From Poronia punctata (taxonomy: Eukaryota; Ascomycota; Sordariomycetes; Xylariales; Xylariaceae): a stretch of DNA of 64,000 bases. Where the stretch lies: positions 97,649 through 161,648 of the forward strand of contig MU401531.1 in assembly GCA_022579005.1 (NCBI GenBank), in the 5' to 3' direction. Shown here piece after piece: positions 38,342 to 50,556 of the stretch (positions within the stretch are counted from its first letter, which is position 1; each line of letters opens with the position of its first letter). The position numbers and the translations under genes were made by a program. The notes under the pieces are model-generated. The model was not told the DNA's origin and ran no database searches. It was given only the letters and a program-made list of their open reading frames with translations.

Positions 38342-39334
38342 ATGGCCACACCGCGGCTTTCGACAACGTCATCGTCAGCGAGGCCGAGTCCGATACCCAG
38401 CTACGAGTACAGCATCAAGAACCACAAGCTTTCCTACGAAAGTCAACACTTTCCCGTCGAGAAGGAGCGCGACCACAGGCACGGCAAGCCGCCCACCAAC
38501 GTCACCGCTTCCCTCCTCCAGCCCCGAGTCGCCGTCGCCCTCGACATACCTCCCCGGTGGCAGCGCACCTTGTCCATATGTCGTCTTCTCTCCATTGTGC
38601 CCTCGGCGTGGTGGGGCTTGCGTCTCGCGCTCCGCTTCCTTGTCGCTCAGTTTCTGCGGTATTCCAATGGCCATGAATTAGACGAAGACGCGTCGTTAAA
38701 GATTACGGCGACACTCCTCGCGGGGCTATGGGTATGTGTGGTACAGACGTCACCACCCCCTCTTCCTCTTCATTACACATGACCTTTCCATTCCCAACAT
38801 TCCTCCCATTACTGTTCGACATGTCGAGCATATCTGGCCATCGTTAACAATTTCGAAACTAACCGGCGAATCTTGTAATAGTGTCTCGCATCTGCCTACC
38901 TGGCCTTTTTCTTCACCGACTGTCTAATGTCCCGCTGGCTCGTAAACTACACACCACAGGCCACCGTCATCAGATTATTGACTATAAGCTGCGTATTTGC
39001 CTACGCGACATCTGGCATCGTCGCCGTGACGGGTGGCGAAAAGGACCCTTGTCTGCTACTACCGGCGTGGATCGGGATCGCCACCATCTTGACCACGTGT
39101 TACCATTACACCCAACGTAAGATCCGCATCCGCAAGGAGACATTTGCTAGTATGAGCGTCTTCTCTATCGCGAGCTTTATAAGTATGATCGCCCTCCTGG
39201 TGCATACAAATATTTCACATCCCGTCCCCAAGGAGCACGTGCCCCTTGTCGCTATTGCGAAGACCGGCGCCGAGATTGCTGGTCGTGTTGTGGTCAAGAT
39301 ATTAGGTGTTATCGAAGACGGCACTACGAGCTGA
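38342..39334 (+). CDS. EOS1: EOS1-like N-glycosylation-related membrane protein
   Basis: Multi-pass ER membrane protein; in yeast Eos1 is linked to N-glycosylation and oxidative-stress tolerance (family knowledge). Exons 38342-38731 and 38882-39334 flank a 150-nt intron (GTATGT donor, CTAAC branch at about 38857, TAATAG acceptor). The product is 280 residues. The intron sits within a hydrophobic segment, so splicing joins ATLLAGLW to CLASAYLAFFFTD into one membrane helix. Earlier landmarks are RWQRTLSICRLLSIVPSAWW (residues 77-96). Further membrane segments follow at about 154-172, 184-202 and 215-240. The N-terminal 60 residues are Ser/Pro-rich and hydrophilic. Family assignment rests on the RLLSIVPSAWWG motif and topology. 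Confidence 0.8.
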
Positions 39335-40042
39335 ATCTTTTGAAGGGAGGGAATGGTGTTTTCTGTGTTTGGTTGAACGACTGGGTGGCGATTTGTTCGA
39401 CAAACCCGGCATGGTCTTTTGGCGTGGCAGATATTCCTCGGGGTATTTCTTTTGCCCCAAGACATAGCGAGAGGCGTTATAGGGCGCAACTGGTTATCTT
39501 TCTCTTCTACACGCTTTTTACTCTCGTTTGAAGGCTTGATAAGGTTGCTTGCATCTTGTTGGTTTTCGGGGAACCCTATATAACACGGCAGCGGAGGGGA
39601 AGGTTCTAAGGATGTGGCTAGCAATATTATATCCGAAATGTTATAATAGTGTCGGCAAAACCTTGACGGTTCTGGTGTTTTAAGCTAGTTGATTATTACC
39701 CCGTCTCACACTATGGCTCCAACAATGGCGAGCAAAGTTGGAAACATGTTTGGGCCGTATATCTATCTTCCACAGGGTCCTATCTTAGCCCTCGGGATGA
39801 ACAAACAAATGACATTTCTGGAAGTCACCTATGTCAGGATCACTTAAAGGGCACAACTATGCTTCACCCTATGTAATCAAACAGCCTTATACAGTTTCTG
39901 TCAGGTCTTATACAAACTAACCTCGCCTACGAGTATGTTCCTACCCCCAAGACACCCTTACTTCCATCCATATCTTACGAGTACTTAATCTTAGTAATAC
40001 AACCCAACAGACAAAAAAGAAAGAAAGAAAGAAAACAAAATT
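39335..40042. other. Intergenic between convergent genes
   Basis: 3' regions of the EOS1-like gene and the thioredoxin-like gene. No gene is seen. Confidence 0.5.
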
Positions 40043-40859
40043 TCACGACCTCCACCCCCCAAACAACCCCCCCAAAATCCCCTTCCCCTTCCCCCCTCCT
40101 AAACCACCCCCTCCTCCCCCGGCCCCACCACTCTCCCTCGCCTCCCTTTTAATCCACTCCGTCAACCACGTCCCATCCTTCAAGAACCTCGCATCCGCGA
40201 CCTTTGTCCCGACAACCGGATCCCCCGCATCATTAAAGCTCAACAGAGTCGGGATACTCGTAATCATGAACCTCGCGCCCAACCCCCCTATCTCGTCACT
40301 ATTGTTCATAATATCCGGCGCATCAAACTCCACCGTAACAAACGCGACCCCGCCTTCGTCTTCCCCTGTTCCGGCCTGGATGAGTTCGCGGACAAGTGGT
40401 TCGACGATCCGACAGGTCGGACAGTAGGATGTCGTCCATAGGGTGAGGAGGGGGATTCGCGAGGTTTGGGATAGGCGGGTGTATGTGTGGAAATCGGAGG
40501 GGCGACGGACGCTTTTTTTTTTGTTTTGTTTGTTAAGAAACTAGTCGTTTTATTTTTTGGGGAGTGGAAAGGAAGGAAGGAAGGAAAGGAAGGAAGGAAA
40601 GGAAGGAAGGAAAGGAAGGAAGGAAAGGAAGGAAGGAAAGGAAGGAAGGAAAGGAAGGAAGTATGGTTGCTTACGAATCGTAAATCTGGTTCTTTACTCT
40701 TGAAATAGGAGATGTTGAAAAGGGTCTTGTTTTTGTTTTTGGCCCTGTCCCCGTCCCTGTCCTTGTACCTATTACCCCGGCTTTGGTCTTGGTCGTCGTT
40801 GTTGTTGATAATGCCATCACCCGTGGGAGGGCGAAGCGCCCTGTTGCTATCGTCGTCAT
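40043..40859 (-). CDS. Mitochondrial thioredoxin-like protein (CPTC)
   Basis: Two exons on the minus strand, 40859-40675 and 40511-40043, joined over a 163-nt intron (GTAAGC donor, A-rich stretch ending AAAG), giving 217 residues. The first exon is a Thr/Lys/Arg-rich mitochondrial presequence containing the typical RPFSTSPISR. The second has a thioredoxin fold: PLLTLWTTSYCPTCRIVEPL with the redox pair Cys92 and Cys95, FVTVEFDAPD for the third strand, and the cis-proline loop in TSIPTLLSF. The C-terminal tail is a Gly-rich run ending LGGLFGGW. The CPTC motif differs from the CGPC of classical thioredoxins and suggests a different redox potential or role (inference). The acceptor follows an unusually purine-rich tract, so the exact junction is less certain than the fold. 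Confidence 0.78.
40566..40661 (+). repeat. GGAAGGAAGGAAA minisatellite inside an intron
   Basis: About seven tandem copies of a 13-bp unit, GGAAGGAAGGAAA, fill roughly 60 percent of the intron of the thioredoxin-like gene. On the transcribed strand it reads as a CCTTCC polypyrimidine run starting about 13 nt after the 5' splice site. Confidence 0.85.
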
Positions 40860-41704
40860 TGGATACCGCTTTTTATTTTATATTATTTTATATTATTTTA
40901 TTTTGTTGTTTGCGACAGAGATATGTATAGGTTGAAGGGTTCGTTCGGTGATCGAATGGCGCGCTGTGTGTGGTTCGTCTGTCTGTTCGTCTGGCTGGCT
41001 GGCTGGCTTTGGGTTGTGCTGGTAGGGAGAGGGTCGTAGTATGTACGTGTAAAAGGTAGCTAGTAGTTACCAGATAAGTAAGTTGTTATTGTTGTTGTTG
41101 GTATACGATGCAGCGTTGGATGGATGTAGGTATCGCGAAATTTGATATGGTTGGTCCCCTGATGTCGTCATATGTACAGCTTACAAGTACGAGTATGCAG
41201 CTTTATTTTACAATTAAACAAACCAATTAGTCGGAAATTGCGGACTTAATCCGCGCCCCATTAGGTACGACACCGATATCACCGATTGACGTTCATGCAG
41301 CCTCCCAGACATCAAACGGACCTACGAGTAGGTACCTAGTTTACCGGTCCGTTTTAACCAAATGTTGTCTTACCTGTTGAACCATTTCTGAAGTAACATC
41401 ACGAGTCGACCAATATTAGTATAGGTAGTATGAAAGTAATATATTCAATCATAAACACTAAAACTCCCATCATGAATGCGAATGTCGAGCCCTCGTAATA
41501 ATGCTGCAAAGAAAAGAAAAAAGCAATGCAAGTTCTAGGTAGGTATGTATATCCATCCTATACGTGTAAATGATTCAACCAAACCAAGCCATGATAAAAG
41601 TATGCGCTGTAAACTGTATGCCGTGAGCAACAAACCCGTACTCCGTTCGAAAACATTCTTAATCCTTTCTCAACCCATCCGCCTGTCCACACATGTCCGG
41701 ACGT
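40860..41704. other. Intergenic; short repeats upstream of the thioredoxin-like gene
   Basis: Tandem TATTTTATAT units at 40870-40905, CTGG/CTGT runs at 40978-41008 and a TTG run near 41084-41100. No gene is seen. Includes the 3' region of the MFS transporter. Confidence 0.5.
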
Positions 41705-44280
41705 TTAGAATTTCTCCATAAAATTCATTCTCACCGTCCACATGCGGGCTCTCTTGCCATAGATGTACATGGGAATCGTAGACAGCAAGACGATGAGCTG
41801 GATGATGCCGATCCACATGAAAACGTCCTTGGACCCGTCGCTCTTAAGCCAACCAGTCACAAAGAAGCTAAAGACGAGGCCGTGAAGTACGTTCTTGCTA
41901 AAGTTCAACGTCACGAGCGCCTCGCCGGCATATTGACGGTAACTGTCCACACAAAATGTGATGGACGTCGTAGACCCGAGCGAACAGCCGAAAGAGACAA
42001 TACCGAAAAACACGGTCGGTACGATCCATGGATTGTCCGCTTCTGCAGACCATCCGAAACCGATTAAACCAATGACGGTGGTGATGAGGATCGGGATAGC
42101 CATGACAAGCCTAAACTCGGGCTCGTACAAGCCACCATTCCGTCGTGCCATTGCCTTGACTATAACGTCACTAACACGACCCGCAACGGCGGTGCCCAAC
42201 ACACCGCCGACAAAGGGGGAAACATAGACAAGACCGGTCGACAGGGCACTAAACTTGTAGTGACCTTCACGAAAGATGACTGCGACGCACTCCGAGATGA
42301 CAATCAGCCAGCCTACCGAGCAGGCGTAGATAGCGGATGACCATAGGACGGCGGGGTACGAGAATAGAACGAAAGGCCGTGCAGCAACCTTCCACCATTT
42401 GTCCTGGTTGAGCCTGCCATTGTGGATCTTCAGTTGCTCTTTGAAAGATTGACGAGGCGCCTCTCGTAGCTTATGTGTATAGACCTGCCCGGTCGTCGCA
42501 GCCGCTAGGTTCGAGAACGACATCTTTTCGCTTCCCACATCTGAACCAAGGGAACTAATTCCTAACTGATGCGCCTCCAAGTCTCCTAGATAGGAAGGTT
42601 GTTCTTTGTTGGTGGCGGAATTAGGGCCCGGTGCCACCGGAGAGGGAGGTCTGGTGCTCATTGGCGACAGAGCACTCTGAGTTGACAATTTCCGATCATT
42701 ATTCGGGCGGCGGGGGCTATATGGCGAGTCGGGCTTCCTTAGTGAACTGACGACAGGCGTCGATGTCCCAGATTGTACAACTTCATGCACCGGGGATATA
42801 GCCCCGGAAGCGAAGCCGAAAGAACTGCGGGGTGAATAATTATCGTGCTTCAAATCGGAGGCCTGATGGTCTTCTACACTAGGAGCGAAGCCAACGTGAC
42901 GGTGATGCGCTGACCGTGCTCCCTCGTGTTTCTCGGCCAGCTCACTATCCTCATGATCAGGTCGTGCCGCCGCATCGACAGGCGCATTGGATACTTGAGG
43001 CACGGCGTGTCTGGCAGACGACCTCCGGCTAAAGAAGCTGGGGCGTTTTATAATCCGCCGTGAAGGCCGTGGCATTGGGGTCCTGTCCCAGAAGGTTTCG
43101 GGGACGAAGAAAAACAAGAGGATCCCGCAAACCCCCACTACAACGGCAACGATCCTGCCAAAGTATTAGCAACGTCTTTGCCCTTGCTATGCTACCTGTG
43201 ACCAACTAGGGTCGAGTGGGTGGCTTACCAAAACACCCAGCGCCAATCGAGTTGCTCCATGATAGCAGCACTGACGAGCGGGACCAGGTTCTTTCCACCA
43301 AGCAGCAATAAGGTGTAGATACCGATTCGGAACGCCCGCTCATGCAAAAAGAAGATTTCGGCAATGGTGGCCGAGGGAAGACATTCTACTGGACTGACTG
43401 CGATTCCCTGAAAAATACGGGCAAGGATGAGGGAAGTGAAGGTGGGCGACAAAGCGCACCACACAGCAGAGAGGATGAATAGGATGGAGCTGAAAAGATA
43501 AACGGGCCGTTTGCCATAGAGGATAGCAGTAGGTGAGAAGATGATGCAGCCAATGCCAAGGCCCAACATGTAGAGACCTGTCGTCAATGAGACTTGGGCC
43601 ACCTCGACGTCATAATCTGCCCAAACGTATCACGTCAGTTCATATCGAAACGGCAAAACTACCAAGGAGCCCATCCTCCAACTTACCCTTGGCAACATCC
43701 GTAAACCCGGCAGCTATGATGGGAGTGATGCCACCTCCCACCATGCAGTACAACCCTAATGAGAGCAAGGCGAAGTCGCGGCGCCAGGCTGGCCAATTTA
43801 ATGGGTCGTTATGGGAGTCATCCGGTTGCGGCTCAAGGATGATTTGGCCATCCGGAGTCAGCTTCTTATCATCTGAAGTCTCCCTTTCCTTGGGCAGAGG
43901 AGATGTGGGCGGTTCTGGCAACATGCCGACTGGGAGAGACGAGTGGGAAGTCCTAGCAGGAGCATTCCGCAGACCGAGAGGCTCATTTCTCTCCTTTGAA
44001 AGTAACAGAACAGAACCTGCGAGCATTTGCAAGGTGACATGTCAGTTGGAACTTGGTTGCCTTCAGCTTGAAGGAATCTTCGTTCTACAATCTTTATTGG
44101 GATTTGAATCTTCTTACCTGGAACTTCTATAGTCTCTCGGTCGTTGAGAATTCCCATAGCCCATGTGGGCTTCGCTTGCTTCTTCTCCATCTGGTCTTGG
44201 TCAAGCGACTCGCTGCTCCGCCTCCTGAAACGAGACATCCAGGAGCGCCCGGCTCCGGAGCTCTGGTTGTTGCTGGCCAT
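41705..44280 (-). CDS. Major facilitator superfamily transporter with a long central loop
   Basis: Four exons on the minus strand: 44280-44118, 44016-43687, 43616-43229 and 43154-41705, giving 776 residues. Donors are GTAAGA, GTAAGT and GTAAGC; all acceptors are CAG; splicing restores MFS sequence at each junction (FTDVAK|DYDVEVAQ, WRWVFW|IVAVVVG). Transmembrane helices occur in two sets. The N-terminal half (about 130-315) includes GLYMLGLGIGCIIFSPTAIL and the cytoplasmic loop YGKRPVYLFSS, with ARIFQGIAVSP. The C-terminal half starts near 548 (PFVLFSYPAVLWSSAIYACS). Between them lies a hydrophilic loop of about 230 residues, far longer than the usual MFS central loop. The WNDPLNWPAWRRD-like motif DSHNDPLNWPAWRRDF before TM1 marks the DHA1-type fungal group. 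The substrate cannot be told from sequence. Confidence 0.88.
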
Positions 44281-46526
44281 TTTGCAACAGTACGAGGATT
44301 TATGTCGAATCCTTCCGTAACTCCGTTATATATGTAGTAAATAAAATTATATTATACTATACTGCTAGAGGGTTAGGTAAAGCGAAGCGAAGGTGAAGGG
44401 TAACAAGAACAAGAGGCGCCGAATAGGTAAACATAGGAAGGAAGCGGAGTGATGAAGGCGATGACGAAGAAAATATAGAAGCACTCTTAGCTGATATGTG
44501 ATCACGATATCAGGAATCGGAGGAAAAGGGTAGCCCAACGTACCAATAAATAAGCAGGTATAAATATCCTGTGACATGTGGTGCTATGCAGCAGCACACT
44601 CTACCAAGAAGCAGCCCCTCTGTGGCCGAAGGTGTTGTAGGAATAGGTAAGCACGCCAGTGCAAAGCTAACAGCAAGTCGGATCTCGTATGCTTCCGACT
44701 CGGGTCGTCGTTTCCTCCCCACTTCAATTACCTATCGAATGACCCATAGGCAACGGGTGACCGACAAGGCGGAGAGAAACGAAGATCTTGTGGGGGACGG
44801 CCAAGACCATAAGCCAGCGACGCTAGCAAGAATCCAAGACAGCCGTCGTTATCGAGCTTGATTCGTATCAACTTTAGCACCCGAAAAACAGAGGGAATCC
44901 CGGGCGAAGAATGGAAAACAAGAATAGGTCAGTTCTGCCAGAGGTCCCGAGTCCCGACTCCCGAGGAAAATGGCCAAGTCAGTCTAATATGTCGAAATCC
45001 GAGTAGATCGTCACCAGGCGCCAGGCAGGTGAAGAAGAACAGGAGACTAGATAGATAGGGCGTTGTTCTAGGGGCTAGGTCGTAAATAAGATGAAGTCCA
45101 AGACGTTACCATCTGGGATGGAAAGCCGAGCGTTCAGGAATTTATATGTAGTTTTTTTTAGAGTTTCGACACTGTCCGTTGAATGTCTAATAGGTAAGCT
45201 AGTCTAGTCAGACCTGGGGTGCGACTGGCTGGCCTTGGCTCTCTCTATCAGGTCCTTCGATGAAAGTACATATGAAGAAGCGGGAGAAGGAGGGCAGGTA
45301 AAGGGCGTCCAAAAGGATTTATAGACACCATAGCAATTACGCTATCTAGCTTACCCGAGAACACGAACATCATCAATACTCACATTGGTATGTATATGAT
45401 GTACAATACGATGCCGGACCAACAATCAACCCTTGTCTGCCTGCATCTTGACATGGGCAGAAGCCTGGGGTACTGGGATACCATATCTAACCTAGAAGGA
45501 CAGGTGCTGCGGGTACGGCTCTCTATGTGGGTAATGTGCTTCAGTTCACCCAATAAAAGGCCCAAGAAATGTATCCGATATGGAGATAAAGGGAGAAGAT
45601 GGGGGAAAGGGGTCCAGCACGCGGTCAATAGTACAAAGATCTACTCGTAGACTGCCGTTGTTTCCTTGGTGTTGATAATAATAATGCGTACTAACCTGCA
45701 AAGCACCTCGAGATAAGCTTAGACTCCAAAGTTGAAGCAAGTGCCAGCTAATAAGATGAGGGGATACAAATTTGTTCAAGCCTACTACCTACTTACCTAG
45801 TACTATAGGGGAGACTACGATTCAGCTTGGGGAAGGTTGGGGTATCAGGTGACGAATCCTCGAGAGCATTGCACAAGAATAAGTTTCAGTACTATCGCAG
45901 GTAGGCCAAATGCTACCACGATTAATGCAGTATAAACAGTGGTTCACCGGCGTTACATATTCCAACATATGTAGGACATGTGCTATGTGTCATATTACTC
46001 GAAGGCTTAATTATCGAGGTGAGATGGCTGCCGTCGAGCGGCTATGTATCTCCAAGTACCGGATAGTGGCTGCCACAGCGACATAAGACCCCCGGTAGGT
46101 CCACTATGACGGCACCGGGCATGGCCCTAACAATCATCACATGCGCACACATCACAGGCCCAGCAAAGGACTAGCAGGACCCTGATGAGAATCCCACGTC
46201 AATTATTTCCCCGACTCATCCAGCCCGCTACCATTTCAGTCGGGTTGCATCGCTTTAGTTAGGCGCATGTGAGTAAACCAAAGGTGTCTCTATCTTGGAA
46301 TCTTCCTTTTTTCTATCGCTTATCCCGAATTTTCCACACCGCAGGTAAAATTACTTGGCTTTGCTACCAGTCAATCTACCGTCGACGTATCAGACTAAAC
46401 CACCTGACCCCCCTCCGGTCGACTCAGTCCGGGAAATCGTTCGACCTCCCCTCCTCTCAAACAACCCCCAACCCCTCGTTTGCGTCAAAGTACATCTGGT
46501 CACTTTGACAACCCTCCTCCAACCCC
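44281..46526. other. Divergent intergenic region, 2.2 kb
   Basis: Lies between the MFS gene (-) and ELP6 (+). Several short frames on both strands overlap one another without domains. No supported gene. Confidence 0.5.
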
Positions 46527-47499
46527 ATGGCTTCGAGAGCACCGCCCCTCCTCGAGCCTTATCTCCGCTTACCTCATGAAACGTCGCTCATCCTACTGAG
46601 TGGAGTCCTGGGCACTAGCACCAACTGGCTGGTTCACCGCTACCTCCATGCTCTCCTCACTTCACCTACAACTTCTCCATCCTCATCGTCGTCTTACCCC
46701 TCCCGCGAGGGCACCGAGAGTTCCCAGGGCCCTCAGCAACAACCCAGTGTAATACTCGTGAGCTTTTTGCGCGATCATGCTTTCTGGAAGGATGGATGTA
46801 AGCGACTAGGTCTGGACCTGGACCAGGCTGCGCGAAAGGGTTCTTTTGCCTTTGTCGACGGCCTAACCGGTCTGTTCACACAATCTTCAGATCTACCTGG
46901 ACGGAGGCCGTCTGCATCTGCAACGGAAGACGTTCGGGGGAGATGGACGTTGAAGGCGGCTACGACGGAACATCTTCGTCAAACGGTGGAAAATGCAATC
47001 GCTCAGATCCAAGGCTCGAATTCAGGAGCACAAACTGTGTTGGTGATCGATCAACCAGACCTACTGTTAGCTGCTGCAAGCGATGCCATGACCGCTGTTG
47101 ATATTCGGGGGGCCATTTTAGAGCTGCGTGAAGTGAGTGATAGTCCGCGGGTCAGCATGAAATTCAACGTCGGCCATGTAAAGGATATTAATGATAGCTT
47201 CTTAATAGAAAGTACATTCATGCATTGTCACCGTCTCTGCTGACGAGGCTCTTATCTCGGCCCAAGGAACCGTCCTGGAGAAAGAGCACGCATCGCTAGC
47301 TCTATCATTGGCCCATGATGCACAACTTGTTCTGAGTTTGAGGATGCTGGAAACAGGCACAGCAAAAGATGTAAGTGGAGTTCTAAGAGTCACGCCAGGG
47401 GGAGATGAAGCTGCTGTCGGGACAATCATAGAGGATAGGGAGTTATTGTACTTCATTGGCGGTGACGGTGGCGTTCGCGTATTTGAACGCGGCCAATAG
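46527..47499 (+). CDS. ELP6: Elongator complex subunit ELP6
   Basis: RecA-like, ATPase-dead subunit of the Elp4-Elp5-Elp6 ring of Elongator, which modifies wobble uridines of tRNAs (family knowledge). Exons 46527-47132 and 47209-47499 flank a 76-nt intron (GTGAGT donor, AATAG acceptor). The product is 298 residues. Splicing yields ELRE|KVHSCIVTVSADEALISA, the family pattern; other nearby AGs break the frame. Landmarks: SLILLSGVLGTSTNWLVHRYL (residues 20-40, degenerate P-loop position), FVDGLTGLF near 111, VLVIDQPDLLLAA (172-184), and the C-terminal RMLETGTAKDVSGVLRVTPG. A Ser/Thr-rich insertion at about 47-75 is the variable loop. Confidence 0.9.
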
Positions 47500-47886
47500 T
47501 CAGAACCACTATCACGACCCCCCTATCTTGGTTGGCCATGGCCCAGTTTCATATAATGCCTTTTTTTCGTCTAGAGAAAGGGGCCCAACGCCTTGCGGCG
47601 ACTCGACAGTCTCGCATTCGTAGTTCCAGCCACATCCCCGCCATCCAGACATGCACATTTCATTCGTAAAAAGACCGCCGTTTTCTTCTTGTCTTTGCCA
47701 GTTCGTGATGCGATTTTTGTGAGGGAATAATTGCTAGCATAACATTTCCCCTCGGACCTCAAAAGATGCTGAGATTCCATGAAAAGTACCAGTCCGAATG
47801 TCAGTTAACACCGTCCCATTTGCCATGCCCACCGCCAGTTTAAGTTCGTCTCCCTTCACCCGTCGCTTTTTCGTTATATCGAGAGT
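47500..47886. other. Intergenic between convergent genes
   Basis: 3' regions of ELP6 and the eL37 gene. No gene is seen. Confidence 0.5.
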
Positions 47887-48516
47887 TTAAAAAGGAGCCT
47901 TGGAGTCTTTGGGCACGCCGGTCTGGAAGCCGTTCTTGAAGCGGCGGGAGACATCCTTGAGGTACCGCATGCGGCCAGTGCCGACGGTCTTTCTGCGCTT
48001 GGCCTTCTCGCTCCAGTTGTCTGTAATAACCAAATCAATCAGTCCATCAAGTCCTTAGGGTTATAAAGGACGGGTCGGAATCGGTTGTATGTTCGCGCAA
48101 TCGAGAATGATTGTTGTTCTCGAGATGGGCCAATTTCATGGTAACGTACACTTTCGGGTCTTAGCAGAGGGGTATCCGCACGATGAGCAGGTGTGCTTCT
48201 GGATGTGAAGAGAGCGGCGACCTGGAGTCCATTTATATCAGCATTTCGGGTCCGGATCGTGTTTCCCAAAACTTTCCAATCGACATGACGACAATCCCGC
48301 GATCGCTAACCACGCCAACATCGCCATTCGTTCGTATTTTCTTTTTTCGAGATCGAGTTTAAAGTCGGGGAGAACTAACCGCAGCGACGGCACAGAGTGT
48401 GCGTCTTGTTGTGGCGCTTTCCGAAGCTGGAAGTTCCCTTGGCTGGATTTCGCAGGTAAGGTCAGTATAAAATTGACGAAGACGAATTCGATACTGGCGC
48501 AGGACTACACACTCAT
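47887..48516 (-). CDS. RPL37: 60S ribosomal protein eL37
   Basis: Small zinc-binding protein of the large ribosomal subunit. Four exons on the minus strand: 48516-48513, 48442-48380, 48221-48150 and 48020-47887, giving 90 residues (family 88-97). The first coding exon is only ATGA. Splicing rebuilds the invariant [20 protein letters not shown] start. The zinc finger is Cys19-X2-Cys22-X11-Cys34-X2-Cys37 (CRRC and CSSC). The basic C-terminal part ([20 protein letters not shown], then [11 protein letters not shown]) is intact and ends SKAPF. The donors are GTGTGT, GTTAGT and GTACGT. Multiple early introns in a short, highly expressed ribosomal gene are common in fungi. Confidence 0.95.
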
Positions 48517-49370
48517 TTTGACGGCTAGGCTGTAGCTCGAGTATTGTTGTCAGTATTAATTGCGAACCGAAAAACGTTTTCGAAATCGAAATCGGGGCAG
48601 GTTTCGTACCTCTACGGCGGTCTGGCTGACGAAGAGATGTCGATTTGCTTGCTGCTGGGTTAGTACCGTTGTCTTGGAGGGAGTGTGTTGAACTGAGTGT
48701 GGGCTTTTCTCGCTTGACTTTTTTCGTGGGTACCACAGGGCGTATTCCGAAGAGCAGCCGAGAGGGAAAAAGAGGAGAAAATTATTGGGCGGGCCAAAAA
48801 AGGATAAGTGCCCCGCGATTAGCTTCTGAATCCGATACTAGTAAAGTCAGAAACCTTAATATGCATAAATATAGCATATGGATTTAGCAAGGCATTGTAC
48901 AGGAGATTAGATAAGATAACGTGGACGACTAAGCAAGCATGTGCAAGTACATTGTAACTTCACTGTGCTGTCTTCCATCATCGAGGATCAAAGCTGCCCC
49001 TCTATCAAGAGGCCTTGCCCCCGCTATATCCGTCTCTGTATCTGCGCCTCCATGTGTCACTTGCCGTCGTATGAGCTACCTAGTACAGCTATCCTATCCT
49101 ACTTTACCAACTCATGTGACTATACCTTAGTATCTCACCTTGTCCCTGTGCCAGATCAACGTGAATCAATACTTGCCTGCCTCAGTGCCTCTGACTACTG
49201 ATCAAACGCGCGGCTTGTATAATAAACGCTAGACAACAGGCAGCCGTAGCTATATACTAACGTTGCCTACTACTCCCTCCCTCGTCCCCTTTGAATAAAC
49301 CGCATTTAGACCGACAGTTATACATCCCTTATTACATGACCGCAACAAATAACGTCCCCGACAGCCCACC
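48517..49370. other. Divergent promoter between RPL37 and ATG3
   Basis: 855-bp shared upstream region. Short frames at 48645-48887 and 48939-49201 have no domain. No further gene is seen. Confidence 0.5.
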
Positions 49371-50556
49371 ATGAATTACCTCTATTCCAAAGTCAACACT
49401 TTCCGTGACAAGTACACGCCTGTCACACACACGTCGACGTTTCGCAAGAATGGGGAGATCACAGTCGATGAATTTGTTGCCGCCGGGGATTATCTGGTTT
49501 ACAAATTTCCCACTTGGGCCTGGGCCGACGCCGATTCGGAAGCCAAGCGTTCAAAACACCTACCTCCCGGGAAGCAGTTTCTCGTGACGCGCAACGTCCC
49601 TTGCAACCGTCGCCTGGATGAAGACTTTGCCGGAGATGCTGGTCATGAAGAAGCCGTAGTTGGCGACGGTGACGACTTCAAGTCAAAAGGACAGGCTAAT
49701 GACGATGATGGATGGCTTCGAACAGGTGGGCTGAGCAGTTCGCAGCCCCTCAAGGCAAGAGACATCCGAACGGTAGACGATGCAGGTAATGTGGGCGACA
49801 AGTTGGAGGACGACGACGAAATACCGGACATGGAGGATGAAGATGACGACGAAGCCATTATTCGAGATGCAGATGCTCTCAAGAGAACGGGGTTAGTTAC
49901 CCTGCATATTTATACTCAACATCCCCCCCCCTTCTATGATATCTACTGACACGCTTTGTTACACTACAGAGCCCGTCGGACATATAACCTTTACATTATG
50001 TACTCTCAGTATTATCGGACGCCTCGACTATACTTATCAGGCTACTCTGACGGCCAACCCCTCGCGCCGCACCAGATGATGGAAGATATTGTCGGCGACT
50101 ACAAGGATAAGACGGTCACATTAGAGGACTTCCCGTTTTTCGAAAACAATGTTAAGATGGCCAGCGTGCACCCTTGCAAACACGCATCGGTCATGAAGAC
50201 GCTACTAGACCGTGCCGATGCTGCTCTGAAAATCAGGCGCGACAAGCTAAAGTCAGGGAAACTTGTTGGCACCGATGCCGGTATGGAGGGACTGGTCGAC
50301 GAGATTAGCAAGCTAGACGTCAAGAGCGCCGAAGCTGCCGCCGAGACCACGTCGAATAGTGATGACTGGGAGGAGGTCGATGCCGAGGATGATGTGGCCA
50401 TCCGCGTCGACCAGTATCTCGTAGTCTTCCTCAAGGTACGTCATTACATCATCACCTCTTTTCTGATTTCCAGTCATGTCTCAAAGCTGACAAGGTGTAT
50501 AGTTCATGGCGAGTGTCACGCCCGGCATCGAGCACGATTTTACAATGGGCGTATAA
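49371..50556 (+). CDS. ATG3: ATG3, E2-like conjugating enzyme of autophagy
   Basis: Transfers Atg8 to phosphatidylethanolamine during autophagosome formation. Exons 49371-49891, 49970-50435 and 50503-50556 give 346 residues (yeast 310). Donors are GTTAGT and GTACGT; acceptors are ACAG and ATAG, with a CTGAC branch in intron 2. The N-terminal amphipathic segment is followed by [28 protein letters not shown] (17-44). An acidic disordered insertion covers about 85-165. The E2 core starts at [12 protein letters not shown] (175-186) and contains [24 protein letters not shown] with catalytic Cys243 in HPC. A second insertion, unlike yeast, lies at about 262-310. The last exon supplies the conserved [17 protein letters not shown] end. 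All catalytic features are intact. Confidence 0.96.

Noticed and set aside
44571..45058. Two short adjacent plus-strand ORFs in the MFS-ELP6 gap
   Set aside because: Basic low-complexity translations without domain; opposite-strand frames are equally open.
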